Assembly (NCBI RefSeq): GCF_010500925.1
Contig: NZ_QVMG01000001.1
Coordinates: 248,001 to 312,000 of the forward strand
Direction: 5' to 3'
Length of the DNA stretch: 64,000 bases
Source of the DNA: Parabacteroides sp. 52
GTDB lineage: Bacteria > Bacteroidota > Bacteroidia > Bacteroidales > Tannerellaceae
The notes beneath the pieces are model-generated. The model had not been told where the DNA came from and did no database searches. It saw only the letters and a program-made list of their open reading frames with translations. This document shows positions 1 through 8,086 of the stretch, in pieces. Every line of letters begins with the position of its first letter. Position 1 is the stretch's first letter. A program made the translations under genes and the position numbers.

Positions 1-473
1 AAGACAGAACCATCCGCATCAAACTCAGCCACTCCGTAACGTTCCGGATCATTCACAAAATAACCAAAAACAGTGGCTTTTTCGTTTTCCTCCGCATCCC
101 GGACCGCTTCTTTCAGCATCCCGGTAAAACGCTGTCCATAAAAAATATTATCCCCCAACACCAAACAAACGGTATCATCTCCTATAAAATCAGCTCCAAT
201 AACAAACGCCTGTGCCAATCCGTCCGGTGAAGGTTGTTCTGCGTACTCAAAACAAACACCCAAATCAGACCCATCTCCCAATAACCGGCGAAACCCCGGC
301 AAATCCTGAGGAGTAGAAATAATTAAAATCTCACGTATTCCGGCCAGCATCAATACGGAGATCGGATAATAAATCATAGGTTTATCATAAATGGGCAACA
401 ACTGTTTGGAAACCCCTTTCGTTATCGGATATAAACGTGTTCCCGAACCTCCTGCCAACACAATTCCTTTCAT
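1..473 (-). CDS. rfbA: Glucose-1-phosphate thymidylyltransferase, 3' part cut by window edge
   Basis: This enzyme joins dTTP and glucose-1-phosphate to make dTDP-glucose, the first step toward dTDP-rhamnose for surface polysaccharide. The reverse strand reads from an ATG at 471-473 and begins with the nucleotidyltransferase signature [14 protein letters not shown], followed by [17 protein letters not shown] and [10 protein letters not shown], all hallmarks of RmlA/RfbA. The frame is open to base 1, so about 157 N-terminal residues are visible and the C-terminal half lies outside the window. A TAnnTTTG-like -7 box on the minus strand (507-514) sits a suitable distance upstream, but no clear -33 box goes with it. 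The other rml genes would be expected further left. The assignment is firm and the partial state is only due to the window edge. Confidence 0.93.
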   Translation of the reverse strand, partial: MKGIVLAGGSGTRLYPITKGVSKQLLPIYDKPMIYYPISVLMLAGIREILIISTPQDLPGFRRLLGDGSDLGVCFEYAEQPSPDGLAQAFVIGADFIGDDTVCLVLGDNIFYGQRFTGMLKEAVRDAEENEKATVFGYFVNDPERYGVAEFDADGSV

Positions 474-619
474 GATCTTTTCTTTTGAATGTTTTAACTT
501 CGTTGGCAAAAGTACGTAAAATTTCCACATCTATCTTTTTTTATCCTTTTTCATAGGGTATTCCTTTTTTAAACAGTCTTACTGACAAATACGAATTTGT
601 AACATTCAAACGACAACTT

Positions 620-1876
620 ATGAGAACGTATAGTAAACAAACAGTACTTTTCCTCATGGCATTGATGTTTATCTGCGGAAACATCCCTGCTCTGGCACAG
701 GAAGAAAGCGACTTCATTACAGTAAGTGGTGTGGTGAAAGATCAGAAAAACAAAAAAGGATTGGAATATGTCAACATATCCGTTCCCGGGAGCAATTTAG
801 GTACCGTCACAAACACGGATGGAGAATTTAGCATTAAAATTCCTCAAACACTTCCGGTTGACAGAATAAAAATATCACATATCGGTTATTTGAATACCCT
901 CATTTCAATAAAAGACAAAGACATTTCCAACCTGACAATAAGCTTATCTCCCAATACAAACCTATTGGAAGAAATTATTATCCGCGCCCGCGATCCTCGT
1001 TTTATTGTAGAAGAAGCCATCCGTAAGATACCGATGAATTACAGTCCCAAGAACAATCTATTCACCGGCTTCTACAGAGAAACAGCTCAAAAAGGACGCC
1101 GCTATATCAATATAACCGAAGCAATTATTGACATTTACAAAACAAACTATCAGGAATTAACGGTTGAAAAAGACCGTGTTCAGATTTATAAAGGCAGAAA
1201 GTTATTAAGCCAGAAGGCTAACGACACCCTTGTAGTCAAACTATTGGGAGGCCCTAACTTGTCTCTATATGTAGATATTGTCAAAAACCCGGATATATTA
1301 TTAGAGAAAGAATCACTCTCCAACTATTCTTTTCGCCTGGAAGAAAGTGTGATGCTGGACAATCGCCCACATTATGTGATTCGTTTTATTCCGCAGGCAG
1401 TCCTGCCCTGGGCTCTCTATGAAGGAAAATTATACATAGACAAAGAAAAACTTTGCTTCTCCAGGGCGGAATTCAATTTAAACATGGACGACCGGAATAA
1501 GGCCACCCAAGCCATTCTCAAGAAAAAACCGTTCGGATTGCGTTTTCGTCCGCTAGAAGTATCTTACCTGGTAACCTACAAAGAGCGGGATGGCCTTACC
1601 TACTTGAGTTATATACGCAATGAAGTGAAATTCAGATGCGACTGGAAGCGTAAACTATTCGGCACCAATTACACCATCCACTCCGAGATGGTCATTACGG
1701 ACGGGAAAGAGGCCGACTCTACTATTCCTTATAAAATGTCTTTCAAAAACAATCAATCCTTATCAGACAAAGTGGTTGACTTCCTGGATGAAGACTTTTG
1801 GGGTGCTTATAACATCATAGAGCCGACAGAATCTTTGGAGTCTGCCTTTAATAAACTAAAAAAGCAACAAAAATAA
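620..1876 (+). CDS. Secreted CarboxypepD_reg-like domain protein (paralogue of the 3360 gene)
   Basis: A 418-residue exported protein of unknown function. Residues 1-26 form a signal peptide ending in LAQ. Residues about 34-120 are a CarboxypepD_reg-like beta-sandwich (VSGVVKDQKNKKGLEYVNI, NTDGEFSIKIP, ISHIGY), the domain often found at the N-terminus of Bacteroidetes surface proteins. The remaining 300 residues contain the FYRET motif seen in DUF5686-like proteins but are too short for a full outer-membrane barrel. The ATG at 620 lies 20 bp downstream of a small dyad (585-600). The C-terminal end (FWGAYNIIEP) matches the end of the protein at 3360-4919 (FWEDFNIIPP), so the two are paralogues flanking the sigma/anti-sigma pair. 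That arrangement suggests a shared signalling role. Its biochemical function is not known to me. Confidence 0.8.
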   Translation: MRTYSKQTVLFLMALMFICGNIPALAQEESDFITVSGVVKDQKNKKGLEYVNISVPGSNLGTVTNTDGEFSIKIPQTLPVDRIKISHIGYLNTLISIKDKDISNLTISLSPNTNLLEEIIIRARDPRFIVEEAIRKIPMNYSPKNNLFTGFYRETAQKGRRYINITEAIIDIYKTNYQELTVEKDRVQIYKGRKLLSQKANDTLVVKLLGGPNLSLYVDIVKNPDILLEKESLSNYSFRLEESVMLDNRPHYVIRFIPQAVLPWALYEGKLYIDKEKLCFSRAEFNLNMDDRNKATQAILKKKPFGLRFRPLEVSYLVTYKERDGLTYLSYIRNEVKFRCDWKRKLFGTNYTIHSEMVITDGKEADSTIPYKMSFKNNQSLSDKVVDFLDEDFWGAYNIIEPTESLESAFNKLKKQQK

Positions 1877-1929
1877 TATCTCAGATTCTTTTTGTAACTT
1901 TGAGTAGTCTACCGATTGAAAATCTTGTT

Positions 1930-2478
1930 ATGCGGAACGATTTTTTCGTGTTGAAAAAAATAAAAGAGGGAGATATTAAAGCTTTTGAAAATATTTTCAG
2001 GCTTTATTACTCTCCCCTCTGCATGTACGCCACAAGTCTGACCGGGCAAATGGATACGGCGGAAGAGATCGTTCAGGAATTGTTTTATGTATTCTGGAAA
2101 GAACGGGCTAACATTCAGCTATTTCATTCGTTGAAAAGTTACCTGTATGGAGCTGTACGTAATCGTTCTTTTCAATACCTGGAGCATTTGGAAGTACGCA
2201 ACCGATACAGAGAGGCCATTCTTTCCCAAAAACCGACCGGTTCTATATCGCCACTGGAACAACTTGAATACGAAGAGCTTCAACAATTAATCAAGAGAAC
2301 GATCCACCGGCTTCCCAAACGTCGTCAACGCATCTTCCAAATGCATCGTTTGGAAGGTATGAAATATGCCGAAATAGCATCCGCCCTTTCTGTATCGGTA
2401 AAAACCGTAGAAGCAGAAATGAGCAAAGCACTTCAAACGTTACGCAAAGAAATAGAAAACTATACCCACATCGCATGA
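1930..2478 (+). CDS. ECF-type RNA polymerase sigma factor (FecI-like)
   Basis: An extracytoplasmic-function sigma factor of the Bacteroidetes FecI-like group, 182 residues from the chosen start. Region 2 is visible in DTAEEIVQELFYVFW and region 4 in LPKRRQRIFQMHRLEGMKYAEI with the helix-turn-helix SVSVKTVEAEMSKAL. The frame could be extended to a TTG at 1900, but that codon lies inside a Bacteroidetes -7 box (TAACTTTG, 1895-1902), so it would be at or before the transcription start. The ATG at 1930 is therefore preferred. The stop overlaps the ATG of the anti-sigma gene by four bases (2475-2478), the usual translational coupling of such pairs. It presumably drives its own locus and perhaps the flanking paralogues. 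Confidence 0.93.
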   Translation: MRNDFFVLKKIKEGDIKAFENIFRLYYSPLCMYATSLTGQMDTAEEIVQELFYVFWKERANIQLFHSLKSYLYGAVRNRSFQYLEHLEVRNRYREAILSQKPTGSISPLEQLEYEELQQLIKRTIHRLPKRRQRIFQMHRLEGMKYAEIASALSVSVKTVEAEMSKALQTLRKEIENYTHIA

Positions 2479-3335
2479 GTCAGATAAATATTCATAAAAG
2501 AAAAACCGATCAGGCATGGGATCAACTTTATGCACGCCTGGAAAAAGAAGCATTGCTCCCTGACGACATACAAAAGAAGCCGTCCGATTCAATCCGTATG
2601 CGGACAATGAAATGGGCGGCGGTCATAGCTGTATTATGTCTATCGGTGGGCTCTCTCTTTTTCTTGACACAAAAAAAGAGTCCCCCCCCTTTTCTCTCCA
2701 TACAAAACAATGAAAAAGCATCTGCCCTTATTACAACGCTGGAAGACGGATCTATTATACACCTGTCCGATCAGGCGACTTTGCACTATCCGGTACATTT
2801 TCATTCCGACAAACGGGAAGTTATACTGGAGGGAAATGCCCTGTTTGATGTAAGCGGCAATAAAGAACGTCCATTTTTTATCGAAACGGAAAAAGTACAA
2901 ATCGAAGTCCTAGGCACTTCTTTTCAAGTAAAAAGTACCCAAAACACCCCCTTTGAGTTGTCCGTAACCCGTGGAGAAGTAAAAGTGACAACGAAAGAAA
3001 ACCCGGAAAGTTGTATCGTGAAAGCCGGAGAAACGGCTTTGCTCTCAACCCAAGGATTGGAGGTGCACGCAACCTCTTCTCTCTCTTTGTTTCCCTATGA
3101 GGTACAACGCATATTGTTCAAAGACGAACGCATGGAAGATATCTCCCATGTACTCAATCAGATTCATTCTGGCCAAACGATACAGGTAGCCTCCTCCTTA
3201 TTTGACAAACGAATCAATATCGGGTTCACAAAAGAAACATCTTTGCATGAAATGGTTGAAATTATCTGTCAGGGATTCAATCTTACCTATACGGAAAACG
3301 AGAATGTATTCCTTATTTCCGAACGCATGGAGTAA
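2475..3335 (+). CDS. FecR-family anti-sigma factor
   Basis: A single-pass inner-membrane anti-sigma factor that would hold the ECF sigma at the membrane until a periplasmic signal arrives. Residues about 1-45 are a cytoplasmic, charged segment. A transmembrane helix lies at about 46-66 (WAAVIAVLCLSVGSLFFL). The periplasmic FecR domain spans about 85-195 (TTLEDGSIIHLSDQATLHY, GNALFDVSG, VLGTSFQV, TRGEVKV). The C-terminal 70 residues form the DUF4974/STN-like module (ILFKDERMEDISHVLNQI to the end) that in FecR homologues contacts the transducer. It overlaps the sigma gene by 4 bp and is followed after 24 bp by the STN protein gene, so the three form one operon. All expected parts are present. 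Confidence 0.92.
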   Translation: MSQINIHKRKTDQAWDQLYARLEKEALLPDDIQKKPSDSIRMRTMKWAAVIAVLCLSVGSLFFLTQKKSPPPFLSIQNNEKASALITTLEDGSIIHLSDQATLHYPVHFHSDKREVILEGNALFDVSGNKERPFFIETEKVQIEVLGTSFQVKSTQNTPFELSVTRGEVKVTTKENPESCIVKAGETALLSTQGLEVHATSSLSLFPYEVQRILFKDERMEDISHVLNQIHSGQTIQVASSLFDKRINIGFTKETSLHEMVEIICQGFNLTYTENENVFLISERME

Positions 3336-3359
3336 AACCTTTTAATATACTTACTACTG

Positions 3360-4919
3360 ATGAGACAGACGGCTTCATATACTCTGCTTCTCTGTTTTTG
3401 GGGATTCTTGCTCTTTTTGACCACCTCCTCCCTCAAAGCAGACAACGAAGATGTGTTAAGCCGCCTTATACCTATAAACAAAGGGAAAGGAAGTATATAT
3501 AAAATGTTAGGTCAGATTACCGACCACTCCGGTTATCTCTTTATCTATGACAGCAACCTGATTGAGAATGACAAAGAAGTAAAGATTAAAACCGGCACCT
3601 ATACAATCCGTGCAGCCATACACCTTATCACAGGCAATGATAATATTGGACTAAAAGTGATAGGCAACCATATCCTGATTTACAAACCGGATCTTACCCT
3701 ATCCCCTATTCATCAGACACTTGATCGGTCTCCGGAAAATGATTTCCTGACAATAGAAGGGGTTATTCTCAACCGCTATACCAGTGAACCTATACCATTT
3801 GCAACCGTAGGCATAAGCCAGGCAGCGATAGGCACTGTAACAAATCAGAACGGAGAGTTTCGTTTCCGCTTTCCGGATTCACTGCGCAAAGAGCCTATTC
3901 AGTTTTCTCATATAGGCTTCATCCCCCAGGAGATTGAGAGCAATCTGATTGTAAACGGACATCACCGCATTTCTCTGGAACCCAAAGTCATCTCGTTACA
4001 GGAAATAATTGTCCGCTTGGTTAATCCGCAAAAACTATTGGAGGATATGTTGGAAAGAAGAAAACTAAACAATGCCCCAAAACCGGTCTACCATACGACT
4101 TTCTATCGGGAAGGGGTAGAACACAAAAAGAAACTGAACAGTTTAACCGAAGGCGTCTTCCGGATATACAAAACACCCTTCTCTCAACCGGAATCATCCG
4201 ATCAGGTGAAATTATTAAAGATGCGGCGGATCATCGACCAGCATGAACGGGATACAGTTATAGCCAAATTCAAATCCGGCATCCATGCCAGTCTGATGCT
4301 TGATCCGGTCAAACATCTGCCGGATTTTTTAACCCATCCGGATTGGTATGATTATGTGCATAGCGACATTACCGTCAAGGAGGGTCGCTTGGCTAATGTG
4401 ATTGTATTCGAACAACGAAAAGGTATTACAGAACCATTATATAAAGGAGAAATCTATATCGACGCAGAAAACAGCGCACTTCTTGGTATCTCTTTTCATA
4501 TACATCCGGCATTTGTGAAAAAGGCAGCCGGTATGTTTATAGAGAAAAAAAGTAAAAAACTGTCCGTCACCCCGCAAAAAATAAGCTATACCGTTTCTTA
4601 TAAGGCATGGAATGGGGTTTATTACATCAATCATATCCGTGGAGACCTTTTCTTTAAAGTTAGACAGAGACGAAAATTGTTCCATAGCACACTGCACACC
4701 TGGTTTGAAATGGTTACCAGTAAAACCGACACCCTGAATGTATCCCGTTTCACCAGACAGGAGGTCTTCCATCCCCACACCATTTTTGCTGAGACACCTT
4801 TTACGTATGACAAACGTTTTTGGGAAGATTTTAATATCATCCCCCCGGAAGAAAAACTCAGTGATGCCCTCCATAAAATCTCATCGAAAATAGAAATGGA
4901 ATCCGCTGAGGGGTTTTGA
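3360..4919 (+). CDS. STN + CarboxypepD_reg-like secreted protein without a TonB-dependent barrel
   Basis: A 519-residue exported protein. Residues 1-27 are a signal peptide. Residues about 45-112 form an STN (secretin/TonB N-terminal) domain (GSIYKMLGQITDHSGYLFIYD, GLKVIGNHILIYKP). Residues about 130-215 are a CarboxypepD_reg-like domain (IEGVILNRYTSEPIPFATV, NQNGEFRFRFP, FSHIGF). The remaining 300 residues are homologous to the 620-1876 protein. In known FecA/SusC-like transducers an STN domain precedes a 22-strand TonB-dependent barrel. Here the protein ends some 500 residues too early for such a barrel. Directly downstream of FecR in the same operon, it is the obvious candidate for the partner that touches FecR. 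The domain calls are firm; the transducer role is inference. Confidence 0.82.
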   Translation: MRQTASYTLLLCFWGFLLFLTTSSLKADNEDVLSRLIPINKGKGSIYKMLGQITDHSGYLFIYDSNLIENDKEVKIKTGTYTIRAAIHLITGNDNIGLKVIGNHILIYKPDLTLSPIHQTLDRSPENDFLTIEGVILNRYTSEPIPFATVGISQAAIGTVTNQNGEFRFRFPDSLRKEPIQFSHIGFIPQEIESNLIVNGHHRISLEPKVISLQEIIVRLVNPQKLLEDMLERRKLNNAPKPVYHTTFYREGVEHKKKLNSLTEGVFRIYKTPFSQPESSDQVKLLKMRRIIDQHERDTVIAKFKSGIHASLMLDPVKHLPDFLTHPDWYDYVHSDITVKEGRLANVIVFEQRKGITEPLYKGEIYIDAENSALLGISFHIHPAFVKKAAGMFIEKKSKKLSVTPQKISYTVSYKAWNGVYYINHIRGDLFFKVRQRRKLFHSTLHTWFEMVTSKTDTLNVSRFTRQEVFHPHTIFAETPFTYDKRFWEDFNIIPPEEKLSDALHKISSKIEMESAEGF

Positions 4920-5061
4920 TGTGGAAAGGATAACGATGAATGATTAACGATTAGTGATTAGTGGATGGAAGATTGCTAACGAAACATTCTCAATTTTTAC
5001 CCCGTCCTAAAATGGGTTGTCAAGTTAATGGGTACGTTAGTTTCAAGTCAGACTGGCTGAT

Positions 5062-5185
5062 AAATAAAATTGCTGACAATCGTCGGCAATTGTGCTGACA
5101 ATCGTCGGCAATTGTGCCGATAATCGTCGGCACTTGTGCTGATATATGTCGACACTTATGCCGATATATGTCGGCAATTTTATTT
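5062..5185. repeat. Dispersed palindromic repeat, copy 1 (five 22-bp units)
   Basis: Five consecutive 22-bp units start at 5072, 5094, 5116, 5138 and 5160. Each is a 16-bp dyad (for example GCCGATATATGTCGGC) plus a 6-bp spacer (AATTGT, ACTTGT or ACTTAT, the last ending in ATTTT). The ends mirror each other: AAATAAAATTGC at 5062-5073 and GCAATTTTATTT at 5174-5185. It lies between the convergent STN gene and the sugar dehydrogenase. Related copies are at 25818-25919 and 58059-58160. The short minus-strand reading frame through it has no independent support, since the 22-bp period is not a multiple of three. Confidence 0.93.
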
Positions 5186-5186
5186 C

Positions 5187-5378
5187 CGTTCGAATTGATA
5201 TATACATTTATCAAGAGAACCGCTGGTTGTCACCCTCGTGGTATACGATCAATACGATGTCGGTGAACCCCGGCAAAGGGCTACAGATTCACACGTACCA
5301 TGTAAAGAGTTATGAAGTGGGCCAACAGATTCACCCTTTTCAGGGATGAGAGTAAAGGAAGTGTAAAGGGCTTAAATC
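5187..5378. other. Unassigned intergenic stretch upstream of a strong hairpin
   Basis: No convincing gene is visible in these 190 bases. They contain two short direct repeats: ACAGATTCAC (once near 5284, again near 5325) and AAAGGGCT (near 5274 and 5366). The stretch sits between the palindromic repeat and the perfect hairpin at 5379-5412. A small RNA ending at that hairpin, or the remains of an old gene, are both possible. A weak -7-like TACATTTA lies at 5203-5210 without a matching -33 box. The preceding bases 4920-5061 hold only short GATTA-rich repeats and nothing I recognise. Confidence 0.35.
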
Positions 5379-5412
5379 ATAAAGAGGGCCTTTTCGCAAA
5401 GGCCCTCTTTAT
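5379..5412. terminator. Strong hairpin, probable bidirectional terminator
   Basis: A perfect inverted repeat: ATAAAGAGGGCCTTT pairs with AAAGGCCCTCTTTAT around a TCGC loop, giving a 15-bp stem. It is followed on the plus strand by AGGTTTTT. It lies between convergent genes and could end transcripts from either side, or a small RNA encoded just upstream. Confidence 0.7.
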
Positions 5413-5580
5413 AGGTTTTTAATAGGTATTAGTCTTTAAGGCAAAAAGATTGTTTAGGTTATCTGGATGCAAAGATGAGCCTTTCTCACATACTGTACAA
5501 ATAAAAAAAGATATTATAAAACACATTTTTAATATTGTCGATACTTATTTGCACCTTATGTTACTTTTTAACATTTCAGC

Positions 5581-6870
5581 CTACAAGCTCCAATAGCCCA
5601 TTTGGGTGATTCGTCCTCGATAAACCCCCTTTATGTCCCCTAAAACCCCTTGTTTGTTCGTTTTTGCTAAAAACCAGGATTCTTCTAATTTTAAATAATC
5701 TTTATGAGCAACAGCAACAATAATGGCATCATATTCGGATTCCGGAGCCGCAATCAATGAAAAGCCATACTCTTTGTATACACTATCAGAAGAAGCTAAC
5801 GGATCCATTACATCCACTTTCACTCCATAGTCTTTCAGTTCGTTGATAATATCTACCACTTTGGAATTTCGGATATCCGATACATTTTCTTTGAAAGTAA
5901 TGCCCATCACCAATACACGAGCACCCAAGATGTTTTTGCCTTGTTCGATCATCTTCTTAACGATCTTCTTTCCTATATATCCTCCCATAGAGTCATTGAC
6001 AAAACGGCCGGAATTAATCATCTTGGGATGATACTTCAGTTCTTTGGCTTTATGAACCAGGTAATACGGATCTACGCCTATGCAATGCCCGCCTACCAAT
6101 CCCGGGTAGAAAGGAAGAAAATTCCATTTCGTTCCGGCAGCATTCAATACATCGTATGTATTAATCCCCATCCGGTCAAAAATTATAGACAATTCATTCA
6201 TCAAGGCAATATTCACATCCCGCTGTGTGTTCTCTATAATCTTGGCGGCCTCTGCCACTTTAATGCTTGGCGCACGATGCACTCCTGCCTTGACAACCAA
6301 TGCATACACATCCTCTATTACATCCAATGATTCTTCATCCACGCCGGAGATTATTTTCATTGTATTGACCAGCGTATGTTCTTTATCCCCCGGATTAATT
6401 CGTTCAGGCGAATACCCTATCTTAAAGTCCACTCCTGTTTTTAATCCGGATATTTGTTCCAAAAGCGGCAGGCAATCTTCCTCCGTGCAACCGGGATAAA
6501 CAGTAGATTCATAGACTACATAATCTCCCGGCTTCAATACATTCCCTACCAGACGGGTGGCACTTAACAAAGCTTTCAAATCCGGTTGGTTGTATGCATC
6601 AATAGGGGTCGGAACAGCAATAATAAAGAAAGAAGCTTCTTGCAACGAGGTGGCAGAAGAAGTAAAAAGAATATCTTTTCCGGTAAAGGCATCCGGGTCC
6701 ACTTCATGATCCGGATCCCTCCCTTCGCGAAGAGAGGTTAAGCGTTCTTCATTGATATCAAACCCAATCACCGATAATTTAGCCGCAAAAGCCATTGCCA
6801 AAGGTAAACCCACGTAGCCAAGTCCAATAACAGCCAGTTTAGCTTCCTTATTTATTAATTTCTTATACAT
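5581..6870 (-). CDS. Nucleotide sugar dehydrogenase (TviB/WbpA-like UDP-sugar 6-dehydrogenase)
   Basis: An NAD-dependent enzyme that oxidises C6 of a UDP-hexose or UDP-N-acetylhexosamine to the uronic acid for capsule or O-antigen synthesis. The 429 residues carry the Rossmann motif GLGYVGLP (16-23), the central-domain segment GYSPERINPGD (152-162), and the catalytic cysteine in GGHCIGVDPYY (Cys263). The C-terminal UDP-binding domain includes MGITFKENVSDIRNSK. The pattern is closer to the Vi-antigen TviB/WbpA branch than to UDP-glucose dehydrogenase, suggesting UDP-HexNAc as substrate, but this cannot be fixed by reading alone. The gene starts 12 bp after the endonuclease stop and is co-transcribed with it. 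A polysaccharide role fits the rfbA gene at the left edge. Confidence 0.9.
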   Translation of the reverse strand: MYKKLINKEAKLAVIGLGYVGLPLAMAFAAKLSVIGFDINEERLTSLREGRDPDHEVDPDAFTGKDILFTSSATSLQEASFFIIAVPTPIDAYNQPDLKALLSATRLVGNVLKPGDYVVYESTVYPGCTEEDCLPLLEQISGLKTGVDFKIGYSPERINPGDKEHTLVNTMKIISGVDEESLDVIEDVYALVVKAGVHRAPSIKVAEAAKIIENTQRDVNIALMNELSIIFDRMGINTYDVLNAAGTKWNFLPFYPGLVGGHCIGVDPYYLVHKAKELKYHPKMINSGRFVNDSMGGYIGKKIVKKMIEQGKNILGARVLVMGITFKENVSDIRNSKVVDIINELKDYGVKVDVMDPLASSDSVYKEYGFSLIAAPESEYDAIIVAVAHKDYLKLEESWFLAKTNKQGVLGDIKGVYRGRITQMGYWSL

Positions 6871-6882
6871 ATGTTCTATTCG

Positions 6883-7866
6883 TTAGAAAGACCAGCAATC
6901 CAAATCCACTTTGCTTTCCATTATACGTTCCTGATCATCGGGTAACAAATGAAAGAAATCAATACCCGTTACTTTTTCCACACTGTCAATCGGAATCGCC
7001 AATGACTGCAAAGATACATTTTTATAATCTTTGTTTTCCAGTAAAAACGCAATTCCCTGGTATTTGTTATCAGTGATTGTACAAATAACTTTATAAAAAT
7101 GCGTGGGAACTCCGATACGATTTGTACCCAATCGCTTCAAATCACCCTTTATCACAGGCCCGGCAGCGATCAGCAACACCTCATAATCCAAGGCCCATAA
7201 ACGACTTTGTTCTTCCAAGGTCTTCCAAACACCCCGGTTCAAAGCCGGATCCTGTGGGCATATATTACTCAGGTAAAAAGATTCCCGCATCGCTTTATCC
7301 GACCACTTCATATCACCTGCCGGTGCCAAATGTCCCCGGTCGTATCCCGTCCGGGTATAATCTTCATTGCGGGCTGTAGCCCCCTTCACTTTCGGATCTG
7401 ACACAAATTTATTCTTTCGTTCGACTTTCTTGCTTTGCGCCTCCTTCGCAGTAAGTTCCCAGGCTACCCAATTGGCTATCTTATAATTCGAATTATAAGA
7501 GACCGTATATCCCTCATGATAAATAACCTGTTCCTCTTTCTTTGTTTGTAAGCGGGGGATTTCTGCCTTTTCAGGAAATGTCAGTTTCTTCTTCTGCACA
7601 GAAGAGGAACGGGATGGCTTCTTCTGTTGAGGTTTTTCTATAATCTCTTTTTTTTTCGCTATGGGTTTTTCACCCGGTATCGTTTTTTCCACCGGATATA
7701 AATAAGGATACAAATACATTAATCCGACAAAAGCGATTGTCAAAACAACCGCCCATATAAACATTTGTTTCAGGGAAGAAAAAAGAGAGATCGTGTGTTG
7801 TTTTTTTCTCTTTCCTTTTCGTTTTTTTCCAGACTTCACTTTTCTCGTTGTTTTCTTTGTGCCCAT
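6883..7866 (-). CDS. Membrane-anchored DNA/RNA non-specific endonuclease (NUC family)
   Basis: A 327-residue member of the metal-dependent beta-beta-alpha nuclease family that includes Serratia nuclease and EndoG. The active-site motif is DRGHLAPAGD with His179 as general base. The metal-ligand region SNICPQDPALNRGVWKTLE follows. The N-terminus is strongly basic (residues 1-24), then a single transmembrane helix at about 35-57 and a basic, proline-rich linker to about 110, so the nuclease domain is probably held outside the cytoplasmic membrane. Such enzymes digest nucleic acid outside the cytoplasm for nutrition or defence against incoming DNA. It is the first gene of an operon with the sugar dehydrogenase. 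A Bacteroidetes promoter lies just upstream (7900-7929). Confidence 0.9.
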   Translation of the reverse strand: MGTKKTTRKVKSGKKRKGKRKKQHTISLFSSLKQMFIWAVVLTIAFVGLMYLYPYLYPVEKTIPGEKPIAKKKEIIEKPQQKKPSRSSSVQKKKLTFPEKAEIPRLQTKKEEQVIYHEGYTVSYNSNYKIANWVAWELTAKEAQSKKVERKNKFVSDPKVKGATARNEDYTRTGYDRGHLAPAGDMKWSDKAMRESFYLSNICPQDPALNRGVWKTLEEQSRLWALDYEVLLIAAGPVIKGDLKRLGTNRIGVPTHFYKVICTITDNKYQGIAFLLENKDYKNVSLQSLAIPIDSVEKVTGIDFFHLLPDDQERIMESKVDLDCWSF

Positions 7867-7899
7867 TGAGAGTTTATTTGTTTATGCTAAATTATCGTA

Positions 7900-7929
7900 C
7901 AAAAATAACACAAAACTCGCGCCCGGCAA
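7900..7929 (-). promoter_or_regulatory. Bacteroidetes-type promoter for the nuclease/dehydrogenase operon
   Basis: On the minus strand TTG (7927-7929), a 19-nt spacer and TATTTTTG (7900-7907) match the Bacteroidetes -33/-7 consensus TTTG-N19-TAnnTTTG. The ATG follows 33 bp downstream. The rest of the 7867-8086 gap shows nothing else I can name. Confidence 0.7.
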
Positions 7930-8086
7930 TAAACGTATTCGGGTATGACGATAAAGAAGGATACCCCTTGATTCTCAAAAAACTTTAATATAAAAGCACA
8001 GCTTATAGACATTCAAGAAATCTTTGTAAATTTACAGTCGTAAAGTTTATAAGGCAAAACATCAATCGAATCAATAAACCAGTTAT

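Noticed and set aside
5062-5185. The 22-bp repeat array as a CRISPR
   Set aside because: Units follow each other with only 6-bp near-constant spacers and no unique 30-40 bp spacers; no cas genes are present.
5020-5214. Short minus-strand reading frames through the repeat copies (also 25735-26013 and 57998-58192) with a shared IADIYRHKCRHISAQ-type peptide
   Set aside because: The peptide similarity follows from the repeated DNA itself. Unit gain of 22 bp shifts the frame, and no start-site signal or family resemblance supports a protein.
5146-5349. 67-codon plus-strand frame after repeat copy 1
   Set aside because: It begins inside the repeat, resembles nothing I know and has no promoter. 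Kept only as unassigned sequence.
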